Assembly: GCA_027922465.2 (NCBI GenBank)
Contig: BQMF02000039.1
Span: 558,001 to 622,000, forward strand
DNA from: Turritopsis dohrnii
Taxonomy: Eukaryota > Cnidaria > Hydrozoa > Anthoathecata > Oceaniidae
DNA: 64,000 nt
Direction: 5' to 3'
Under the pieces are notes generated by a model that worked only from the letters and a program-made list of their open reading frames with translations, did not search any database and had not been told where the DNA came from. The translations under genes and the position numbers were made by a program. Shown in pieces: positions 46,901 through 58,900 of the stretch. The number at the start of each line of letters is the position of its first letter. Position 1 is the first letter of the stretch.

Positions 46901-49900
46901 GATGTAATTTGAAGCAAATAACTTTGCACATGGCTACATAACATGCTCCCATAAATGAACAAATTTCACTGCACGATTCATATGCACATTAAACAAAAAA
47001 AGTAGTATTAATGTTTACAAATTTTACCAAAAGTCGGCTGTATTTATGTTTTTCTTTTCTGACCATGATATCAAACGGATTGAATGTAGCTGCAACATGA
47101 AAACCTTCTATATGTTTTGGGCTACATGATTTGGAATAAAGAACATTCCGGTCCATCAGCTGTCTCAATAGTTGGTTTGCAGACTGTTCTTCACACACAT
47201 CAAAATTTGGTAAATGCAAATCATCAATGCACAGTTTGAACAACTTATTCCCTCGAGCTCCATACTTGAACCCTGAAATTAAACAAAAAAAATTATAACT
47301 GCTATGTTGACAACTTGTAACCGAATCTTGAAGAATTTAGCAACATACCTTGCTTGTGGTAAAGTGAACTATCAACAAACTGCTGCAAATAAGCGGCATT
47401 TGTATGATGTGAAAATACCGTGTTTTTCAACATCTCATTTGGTTTAGCTGAAACAAAAAATAGTTTTTTGTCATTTCCTCTTCATTTTTAATTTGCTACT
47501 TACTCAAAATTCGTCCCACCTTGCTTATAGAAGAGATCAGCCATCATACTTGTTTTGCCCACACATCGGCCCCCAGTGAGTAAAGTGTTGCATTCAGAGG
47601 ACGCAAACAAATCCAGTAAGAACTTCACACGAGACTGAATGAATAAATGAATGAATGAATGAATGAATGAATGAATGAATGAATGAATGAATGAATGAAA
47701 ATATATTGACAAATTTTGCACCAACATCTGACAAACTGTACAACACAAATCTGTTTGATTTCAGAACTTCAATATCACATAGAATTCATTCCAATGAAAA
47801 GATAAAAAATCTTACAGTGGAGAATGTATCAACATACAGCTCGCCAAATACATCAACCAATTCACTACTTCCAGCTTCATTAAATCTGTCAAATAGTAAA
47901 CATAATAAGGGTTATTTCTTACCAACAAAGACAATAAATTAATTGGACGGCAATTAATAATTTTTCGTCACAAATGAATAAATCAACCTTGTATCCCATG
48001 TGTCCCATTCACCAGATTCATCTAGATAATAGTCAAAGACAGATATTCCACCATCATCGTCAGGAAGACTGAATAATGATAAAAAAACACAGTGTAATCA
48101 TAATAATTAAACATCCATAAAAATTACGAACACCTGCTTTCAATCTGTTAAGAAACTAAAAACTAAGAAACCAAACCAAACAAAACTAAAACTGATATGA
48201 AAAATGAATTTTCAGTAGATTCTTCAACTACTTCTGTTCTATCAAGGGCAGAAGCAGGATGACAGGTGAAATAAAATATCATAAATTATTATTTGGGTTC
48301 ATTTCTTACGCATTGGTGAGTGATAAGAGTAATGTGTTAAATTGCTTTCGATCAGTTTCCTTAACAAGTAAGCCACCAAAGGTCCAAATTAGAGAGAATA
48401 TAAACAATCTTTCGATGTGTAAGTCACCAGCAAGATCAGTATGTTCCTGAAGAAAATTTATTTTATTTTTCAATTCAAGAAATGCTTGTTAGTTCAACAG
48501 TGATGAGTAGTTTGAATATTACCTTCAACAAGCTGGAAAGCATATTGAGACATGACGAAAACAATGCACAATCTGATATTTGAACGCACATTCTAAATTA
48601 AAAAACGGCAATTTTCTTAATGTGCTAAGAAACATTCCATTCTTTTTCAATGATGACAAAAAATAAGATTTACTCTGCTTCTTCTTGAACAAAAATCAAT
48701 ATTCGATCAACAGTTTTAAGGAATACACGCTGGAGTGTCTAAAAACAAACAGATAAGAAAGGTATTTTTTACCTAAGAACAAGGTGTTCTATGCTAGAGA
48801 CTAGAAAGGTAAAATTCTTTACAAGCTTACATGAAATAGTTGTGCAGGGTATTGTGAAAGCCATGCATCAGCCATAGGTTTCCAACCAAGGACAGAATTA
48901 TCCATATAAAGAATACCCTAAAAAGAAGAGGGAGATATAAAGAAAACCTGCCATAAAGAAATAAACATTTATTAAAAAGGTTGAAAGAGCTAGCAAACCA
49001 TGATAGGTAGAACACTCGGTGAGGCATCAGCCAGACTATCTGTTTCAAACAGCAATTTCACTTGCTCTGTTAAATAATGGCGTTCAAAATCAGGTTGAAC
49101 AAGAACCTAGAAAAGTAAAATAAGGATACCAGAAGAAGTGTCACCAGAAGCTTCAACATTTTCTAACTGTGATTGAAAGCTTATTTTATATTTGGACCTC
49201 ATGTTTCAGAGGTCATCATCAGATTGATGATGCCTTACAAACATGCACCTTACAATTATTGAGTTATATTACTAAAACAGTTAACTATCACGATCATAAT
49301 AAATTGTGATGAGATGATACCTTTGATTGATTCAGTAAGTTTTTAAACTTCCAACACCATGAGTCATGCAAAGGTCCATCTAGAGTTATCCATGTTGAGA
49401 CCTTATCAGACAACAAATGCTTCAGTGATTTTTTTAACAATGTTGTCACAATACCATCAGTAACGTTATTTTTGGTATGTGCCCCGAACATCACAGATAA
49501 ATCAGAAGCAGCAAGAACATTGAGATGTTCGCATTTGTATGTAAGCTGCCTCGACAATCGTGAATTCATCTCACGTAATGCCTCGATCAATACAGAAACA
49601 CAAGATGTTTTTCCAGAAAAGCTTGGGCCACATATAACAATACCTATACAAGTGAAAAAAAATTGAGAGAATGAAACAGTATCGAGTGTTCTGCTGTTTA
49701 CATGGTAATCACGACAGAAAAAAAATTGACAGGTTGACAAAAATTGACAATAATAATAATTTTTTGAAACATCTATATCTTAGTACACGGACGTGTGTCA
49801 CACTTTTATTTTAGATAGTGATATAATTTCGTTTTTTTTAATGGTCAACTTCTTCATAGGAGCGCATAAAACCACGTAGACGCGAGAGACACTTTTTTCA

Positions 49901-52900
49901 TGATTAGTATAAAAGCATGTGGCATTTGACGTCAGTTATTTTTATGATCACAGGGAACCATTGCTTTGAACCTCCAATCAAATGCGACGTTTTTGGGGAT
50001 AACTGATGTTTTTTAGGGTCTACGATACGTGTGATGAGGTGAAAAAAGTTTTGGGTCTAAATATTTTTGGTACTGGGGCTATGACGTCATCAAAACCTTT
50101 GATCAGCGATAGCTCTGTAACGGTTGATCGTAATGAAATAATCCCATACACTTTTTTTTTCTTTTTAACGTTCTTTTAAGTTACAAAAGTATGCGCAAGG
50201 TTGCAGTGTCGAAAAAATAATCTTTTATTTAAAAAAGTAGCCAGCCAGGTGGTGACGAGTTAATGGAACGGAAACGTCTTTAATTTAATTCAAAAACCAT
50301 TTGAACTTGAAACCAAAACAATGGAGAGTAATACAAATTTTTTATTTTCAGGTTTTATTTTTCCTCTTTATTAATGTTTGAATAAATTTTGTTTACGGTC
50401 AAAGCAATCTTATGGCTAAGTTTTTACGTACCGAATCTTTAGTGTTTTATTTTATCAAATATCATAGAAATATGATTAAATTCATTCTCCGTGGAAATCT
50501 CATTATTTTTACATATATGACACATTTCAAATTTGACTTGATTATCATACAGAATGAAGATTGTTGATCTTAACTGGAAAAAATTGATCGCACATCTGTC
50601 AAAAGTTTACACGAGCGCACGCCATAACTGATATCATCAATTAAGGTGTGCGCTGACCACATGCCTGCTAATTTTCTTACGACCAGGCCTGCATGGGCAC
50701 ATTTTCTGTTTCCAATTCCCAAATTAAAATTTTCGTCACAGGGTTCACACACGGAAAAGCGAATTTGACACATCCTTTTCGAAGTTAATCTCGGTAAAAA
50801 TGTTTACCCGGGTTACTAGTCTTATTATAATAATCGGTATTTGTGCATCTCACTTTTATTTTAGGGTATTTATATTTACCTTTTCTTGTATTTCTTATAT
50901 TAAGCAAGTAAACCCTCTGTATTGACATCAAATATTTTTTTATCAGTTTTTTGAGATCATTCCATAATTTTATACAATAGACAGGATTCACACATGATAT
51001 TGAGAGGGGAGACATCATTTTTGAATTTAAATGGGTAAGAAATGTTTTACAGGGGATACTATAGGGATAAAGATTTCAGTTACGGCATTGTGATAGTTGG
51101 ATTTCTGCGAAAGCAAGAAATACCTTAAAACCGGCTCTGTTCTTTTTCTTCTTCTTACTGTCCAAACCTAGCGGTTTTTTGAAATCTCGTGCGAATGTTT
51201 ACATGAAGCCAAAGTCACGCATTTCAGTCGAAGAAGAAACTCACAACAGGAACCAACCAAAAGGATCCCAAAGCAGCTTAGTCAGTATACTTAAAGAAGA
51301 TGCACATTTCGAAAAACAGAAGATGAAGAATAAAATTTGTAGCAGTAATTTATTATTATCTTATATTATATTATTATGATTCAATGGTGATTTTTCGTTT
51401 CGTTTTATAAACAGAATGAAAAGGGATGTTTTGTTTTTGTGATTAATGTCTGAGACTTTTTTTAAAAAAAGATCATTGTTTGTTTCAAATGTGGGCTGTA
51501 ATGTTTTTTAAGCTCTGGATGTGTACAGCTCAGCTTAAGTTCCATCTCAGCTCCAAATGTCTGCCTACTCAGCATCACTTTTTATATCTTTAGCTAATGT
51601 TTCACTCTAGCTATATTTTAAGCTTATGTGCTTGTATAATGCTTTGAAGTGCAGTATTGTTTTTTGTCGGTGATCAGTAGTTTTTAGGTTATCAATGTCT
51701 CTAATTATGGACAGCCTTCCTAATTTTGATATATAATTCGAAACACTTCACATCCTGTAAAAAACATTCAACTTTCAGTTGTGTTTTTCATGATCAAAAT
51801 TTTTGTTTACTTTTATGTTTGCAATTAGTCCATTCGTAATTTAGGAAGATTGATAGCAATCTTTAATGTTTGAAGTATGTATATGATATACTTACGTAAT
51901 TACTTTGAATTCAGAAATGATCAATGTACACTTAACATTATTCTGTATATATACTTTATTCCGAAATAAAGTAAGTATTTTTCATTCAGATGTAAATAAA
52001 TATATGGTCTGGTGGTATATATAGTTTAAAGTGTTTTTAGTGTCAATAAAGTTTTTGTAGTGTCAATTATGCTTTTATGAAGCTCTGAGGAGTACGTACA
52101 CTTATATATAATAACTGTAGTGTGGTAATTCTTTTCTAACTAAAAAGTTGCAAATTAAGAAGTTTTGAGTCAAAGAGCTATGCGTTCGTATTAGGGAAAA
52201 ATATTTCAATCTTTAAGTCTTTCTAGATACGAAAGATTTTTTTTGTTTCTTGTTTGGGTTGTAATACTTTAACACCTTTTTCTCCTCCACTCCAACATTA
52301 AGAAGTGGTTGTCTGCTCTGCACCACTTTTGCTTGATGATTTTCTAGCTAAGTTATACTGACAATGCCCCTATTTACGAATGATCTTCCTAATCACGATT
52401 GTTAATGAACAATTACGTTGTTTTCAATTTTACATGCTGTGTGGACCCGTGTATGTAGTGTTAATGTCGTATTGTATTGTTAGTCACAGTTGATATGTTT
52501 CTTTGTGGTTGAACGTTTTTATTTGCTCATGTTATCTGTTGTGAATTTATTCCTGTTTGTATGTGGCTTGTGTGTGGGTCGAGCGTCAGTATAAACTATT
52601 GTGTATTTATTATTATTTTATGTTTGTTGATTTGTTTGTTGATATGTTTTTTCTATAATCGTGTTTTGTTTTGTAATAATATAGCCTTGATCGTCATCCT
52701 GGCAAATTGAAATGTTCTGATAAATTCAAAATACTCTACTATTACTAGCACAATACAAAATTTTGGTAAATTTTGGTATAAATTTATAGAGCATTATACT
52801 TTTAATGATCAAGATCTTTGATTACTTTTTGTATTTGCAACTTTGGGAATTCTGTTTGTATGTAATTAAGAAGATTGGAAGTGCATATCAAATGTTTAAT

Positions 52901-55900
52901 GCATATATATTATGTGATTTTCATACATAATCACTGTGATATCAGAAAAGATCAATATAAAGTTAATCGTATGTTGTATATATACCCAAAATAAACAATG
53001 TTTCATGTCATTCAGATATATATTCAACAAAGATTTACATAGTATCAATTACACTTTGGGCATGCCTTGTAAAGATCATTTGACCTTTTCGAATTTCTAA
53101 AAGAATTTTTTATAAACTTTTCTTCTATTGTGTTAAGATTAAATTAGGTCATTTTGGGTTGATTGTTATGTCACACATTTCTTTTATATGTACTTTGTGT
53201 ATTGTTTATGAAAGAGTACTATTTACAAAAAAGAGTCAACATATAATTTCAAATCATTTATTCATTAAAATTTTCACTGGTAGCACACTTTTGGTCAGCT
53301 GTTTGAACATATTTAACTTCAAAATTTCAATAACAAAGCTCATTTTACTTTGTGTGTCACAATCCCCAGCTGCTGTGTGCAGTCTACACTTAGCAGCAGT
53401 CAATGTTGAGTTGTATTGTTCAATCATTCAAAATCTTTCAAGTTTCAAGAATGTTATTGTCAGTCTTCCATTTTTATACTTCAGCTGATTTTGCAGAAAT
53501 CCTTCTGCCCGTAAGGGCATCTTGTTTGAATTGGTTTTAAGTTAAAGAATGCTTATATTATTTCTGTACTTAAAGTTAGGTGTTCATTTGGGTCTGTGAC
53601 ATATCAAGATTATCACAGAAAAGTTTAGTTAAATTTCATTAAAATAATTTGATCCACAAATCTCTGAAAAAGTTGGTTACCTTATGCTAACTTTGTCTAA
53701 GATTAATTTTTACCAAAATACACATATTGATTGCAGGCATTGTGTGACAACACTTTGTCATCTAGTTAAATATCCATAAACAAATCACACAAAGTGAGAA
53801 AGCATGAAAGGTTAAAATAACAAAAATACTTGCGATAAAAGAATTAACAAAAAAAATGTTTTGATAATAAGGCCAATACCAACCATGATGAACTAATGAC
53901 AACTGGTATAGCTGCATCACTTTATCAACAAATGGCTTGTGTGCCGACAACTTTTTTTCTTTTATCACTTCTTTTATGATCCCCAGTAGACTTTCTTCAT
54001 ATTTTGTGATATTGGTAGCACATTTAGTGGCTGTACCGAAAACACTTTTCAAGACTGATTTGAAGACAACAAGATCCTAAATGATTTGACACAGATTCAC
54101 AGAGGTCAGTTACGTAGATTGGGGATGTGAAGAAGGGGAATGTATTCTAATACCTGATCAGAAAGTCTTGTTCCAATAACATCATGAAGGGTTTGAGCCA
54201 TGATATTAGTTTCTTGTAAGACAATTTCTGATAAGGCCGATGGAACTGCAGAGACACGACCTTTCGCTGTTGGAGTTTTTGATCCTAATAAACATAAAAA
54301 TAAATTTAAAAAGGAGGTGAAAGTTGTGGAAATAATAGCATTGTATCACTCTTCAACAATAATGTAAACATCACAGCAAAATTTGATAATGGTTTTTTAA
54401 CCGAAAACCTCTGCTTATTTTAACTTGTTTTGTTTTTATCTCCTATACAGCAAAACTAATAACACAATAAGGGAATCTCAACTTTTTGAAAAACACTTGC
54501 AAAGTGTAGGCTTAATTGGTTTTGTGTGTAGGAAGTCTTTTGAGATCATATGAAAGATGGCCGACATTGATAATGCACCATCTGTCACATACAGTAGACT
54601 CCCGGTTATTTGAAGCTCCACGGGGGATAGGAATTTACTTCGAATAACCGAAGTTTCGAATAACTGAAAATTTTCTTATTTCGGTCCAATTTTCACTCTG
54701 ACGGATTTTTTGGAGGGATTTGAATAAAAAAGTAGACATATCAAGTTTCTACTCTACAGTTTTAAACGCAACGAGTGTTTCAAACGTTAAAATATACAAA
54801 TATAATGTTTACTTAAAGCAAATATCAACAATAACCATTATGAAGTGTTTGTGAAATAGTTTTCAATAAGTTTGCTTTTTGCCCTCGGTAAAGTGCTGGT
54901 TTTGTTGGTTATCGCGTGTAGTTTTTTCCTTATTTCATCACCATCTTTATCAAAAACGGACCAGCGATCGATCAACTCCAGGGCATCCTCTATCTCCGGA
55001 AAGTCACAGGAAAGGCGATAAATATGGGTGATGACAAAGGAATGCGAATCCCTTGTTTGCTTGAATTTTCTGGAAATGGTGAAAGCATTCAACTTTTAAA
55101 AAAATTGCTTTGTACATAGTTTTATTTTTACGAATAAAGACTATTTTTCTTTTATAAAAAGTGTTTGAAGTTGAAAATTCTCACTTTTACTCCAGCTATT
55201 GTCAAGAATTTGAATAACTGAGAGAATATTGAGCCAAGGGGGGTAGAAAACCACTTCGAATAAACGAATTTTCGAATAACTGAAGTTTGAATAACTGAGA
55301 GAGATTTACTCTAAAACGAGTTAGAAAATTCAAGGGGAATAAAAATCGCTTCGAATAACCAAGAATTTCGAAAAAGTGCAGGTTAGAATAACCGGGAGTC
55401 TACTGTAACAACTTTGACAATGGATGAATAATGCATTAGCATATAAATTTAGTTAAACTAAGGGTGGCCACTTTTTTGCCTTACCATTTTCCCTGACTTC
55501 TCCCTGACTCTCAGCAAATTTCCCTGACTAACCCTGAGCCTGTCAAAAAGACACTGCCCACAAAAAACCCATCAGAAAGTGCCTGTTTGTGCTGAGGATA
55601 TACATCTCACACCTGTTAACATCATAATAGCTAAGAAAGGTTCTTCTAATAGGTAACACAAGCCTCAAAATTTCCCTGACTTTTCCCTGACTTTTTGGGC
55701 TGATTTTCATTTTCCCTGACTTTTCCAGGTTTTCCAAGTTTTTCAGATCACTGGCCATCCTTTTGTTTTTTTATAAAATTACTACAAACCTGATTGAGAA
55801 AAAGTGCCAACAGCTGATGTTATTGGTTCTACCCTTGCTGTTTCACCATCACTGTTTGAAATGTTCGAATTTATTATGAGCAACCTACAGGATGCAGCTT

Positions 55901-58900
55901 TGATAAGTATCTTCAGAACTGGCAAGCTTAAATTCCAAGGTGATTTTCTGTAAAATAGAACCATCCAAAAAGTTAACTTTCATAAAAAACAAAACAGTAG
56001 CAACATAAAGCAGATGTATTGGATTTTTCAAGTTTGGTTCAGAGGTGAGAAGCATTTTTTTAAACCTTAAAGTCACAAAAACATTTTTGAAAAAAAAGAA
56101 TCGCGAGCATTGTCGTGAGCAGCCTAAAGTGATAAAAGTTGTGTACATTAAAAGTCGTGAGACGTCATTTTGAGAAAAATTTTTGTAGGCATAAAATCCT
56201 GTAAAATGCATAAATTGAAGGAATATCAAGCCATTTTCCTCTAAGGACATCATTCTCAAATAAAATGCACCCACTTTTTGCATTCACTGAGCAAGACATT
56301 GGAATACAACTGAAGAATGTCTGGCGATTCTATCGGGGGCAATGCCCCAGGGTTCACCTTCCGGAATTGAGAAAAAATAGCTGGAGACTTGTGAAATATT
56401 TTTTGTGAAAATAGTTAAAAGTCGCAAGCACAAAATCATGAATCCTAAAAAAGAAAAATGTCATGTACACAAAATGTCGCAAAAGTCGTAACAATTTGCT
56501 CGCAACTTTTTGGATACACGTTTTTTTGTGACTTTAAGGTAAGTATATAGTAGCATTTGGCATACGTCAGCTTTAATCATGGGAGAACCATTGCATTGCA
56601 CCCCCAATTGAATGTGGGATTTTTAAGATATCGAAAACCAATAGACCTTTTTTGGGGTCCTATGGACAGATAATGAATAATTAAATAAAACTTACAGCTG
56701 ATTCTTACAAATGTCAGTAAGGGTTTTAATTTTATTAGCAAGTGTCTTTGATGCTTTGAATCCATGTGCAATCAATTGTGTTCGCATGATGCTCAAAAGG
56801 TCTGGCTTACTAAAACTCACATTCCTAAGTAACAATTTGAAAGATTGTAGACACTTGGAGTGAATGAATTCTAAAGATGTTGTTAGAAACATGCGGCATG
56901 TTGGTATGATGTGAACCTAAAAAAATAGATATGAAAAAGATCTTAAAACAATGAATCACAATTGAAGCAAAATTGATGAGTCAGCAGGCTTTTATAAAAC
57001 TATTTTTGTACCATAATTTGAATGGATGGTTCAACCACTACTATGTTGATGATTTCAACATTCTCACATAATCGTACTTCTTTTCACTTATAAAGTATCC
57101 AGAAGAAGTTATGTTTGCAAAACGCAGTGGGTAGAAACATCCTAATGTCAATATGCCAATGAGACTTACATTATGAGTGCTTGAGAGGTTTATTGTTGTT
57201 GCATTATTTTTCAGACACTGCTGTATAGTTCTGGCATGATACTGCAGCTGGATCATCAATTCTTTTGGGTAACATTGAAAATTCTTGAAGCAACACCAGC
57301 TCCCATCCTCAGCAATGCCAACAAAGATTTTGTGTAATGTTTGAGCACTTATGGGATTCATGCATTCTATAGTGATCAAATGTTGCCCAAATAAATTTGA
57401 TAAGCCCTGCAGGTAAAAATTAAGAATTATGTGCTAGCAAACAAATGAATTTGTTCAGAAAGTATGTTATTATGAAAGAAAAATGTCCAACCTTGATCAG
57501 CTCACTTTTACCAATAAGATCAGGTGCACTTATACAACCAATATTGTGATCATTGATTGCTTGAGTTAAATTCAGGAAGCATCTTTCTGTTGCAGGTGAC
57601 ATAACAAGAGTCAAATTGCATCCAAGAAATTCGTTGTGGTAGTCAAAACAGTTATCAAGCATTTGCAGCTGAAGTTTCTTTTCACCATCATTGTCAATGA
57701 AAAAACATTTCAAGATCTGTTTCCATTCAAAGTCATTGACATCACGAATTTTATGGTTGACTAGTTCGTCAAATGTATCACGCAAATACATCGCAACCTG
57801 AAATATGTGAGAATGTAACAACATTCCATAATACCATGATTCTTCGTATGCATTTTTATGAAAAATACAGAAATTTTTTAGAGAAACATTATTAAATCTT
57901 ACCCCAATAATAGTTTTTAATCTCAATTTTTGCACGGTTTTTAAACTATTTGTTTTCCAGAAGCCTTTCACTAACATCTGGCAAAAACGATTTGTTAGTG
58001 TTTGAAACTTTTTCACAAAGTTAGCGAGAGATTTACGCTCATGTCGAATATCATTAATTGCTTTTGTACATTCCTTTGTCCAGAAATACATGAGTCCCAT
58101 TAATCCGACTTGACATGGGTACATCAATGTAATATCTTCGATTGGGCTTCCTGTTGAAATAGCTTGCATACATTTGATCATACAAATGTTCACTGAAGAT
58201 TTTGTTTCACATAGTAGCTTCGAAAGCCACACCTCCACCAAACCTACCATTGGAACCTACAGAATGTAAAAAACATTACGTAATGAAGAACTGTACCATA
58301 AAAAATAACATGTTTGGTATTGACAGATGTGATGATTTAACTAATCAATTACCTTAGGACAAGTTATCTTAAATTGTTCATATAAATCTCAGAAATCACT
58401 TTCTTAGTAACGTTACCTGTTTCGATTGGAAATTGACAATATCGTTTTCACACTTGTGAGTAATCCTGTTCATTAAAAATATTCCGGCATTTTTGAATAC
58501 GTTTTGTAAACATTGAAAAATATGTGATACATTTTTCTCAAAAAAATGGATCAGTAAAAGTTTTATTTCAAGCATGTGTTTGTGTTATGTAAATCTTTCT
58601 TCTCAATAATCCACTGTGATGGAACATTTTCTTGTATTTTTCAACTTGTGAATGATCCTCTTGAATCATGAAGGAACATTTTAAACAATAACATTCTTTG
58701 TCATTTTCGAATATTTATGTTAAAAGAAGTGAAAAAAGTAGAATCAAATAATATAAGTGTGTATGTACAATACACATCATTATCATGATACAAAGTAGCT
58801 TCATAACATTATTAGCTTCTGTCACAAACATGATTCTCCTGAAACTTAAACATAGCATCAAATATGTCAGAAAGACAGGGAGACGATTTTGAGAGCTTCA

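Larger units (their letters stand above)
43714..47634 (-). other. dynein-like gene, exons 28-32: AAA3
   Basis: Exons 47520-47634, 47349-47447, 47028-47272, 44057-44302 and 43714-43872. Walker A is GGRCVGKTS (about 1337-1345) and Walker B is KLFKLCIDDLHLPN (about 1398-1411), both intact, so this module could still bind and hydrolyse ATP. The GPPGGGR-like loop of canonical AAA3 is changed to ATFNPFDIM. The donor of exon 28 is AAGCAAG|GTGGG rather than the GTAAG 19 nt further on, because only the former keeps phase with exon 29. Intron 30 (44303-47027) carries nested repeats. Confidence 0.82.
47816..54284 (-). other. dynein-like gene, exons 18-27: AAA2
   Basis: Exons 54154-54284, 53884-54076, 49321-49643, 48999-49106, 48831-48917, 48674-48738, 48523-48592, 48310-48446, 47988-48068 and 47816-47885. 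FVDKVMQLYQLSLVHHG leads across a 4.2-kb intron (49644-53883) into GPSFSGKTS, an intact Walker A at about residues 1008-1016. WITLDGPLHDSW matches the WIVFDGPVDAVW of AAA2. Next come KLLFETDSLADASPS, FIFSLIWTFGG and LPDDDGGISVFDYY, all expected AAA2/AAA3-linker landmarks. Confidence 0.85.

Noticed and set aside
47640..47700. CRISPR-like or protein-coding tandem repeat (Phe-Ile-His-Ser units)
   Set aside because: It is a simple (AATG)n microsatellite adjoining a splice site. The apparent peptide repeat is intronic.
57420..58250. 276-codon continuous minus-strand frame as a single exon
   Set aside because: It is exon 57903-58256 reading through its GTAAG donor into the intron. AAA1 continues correctly only after splicing to 57492-57797.
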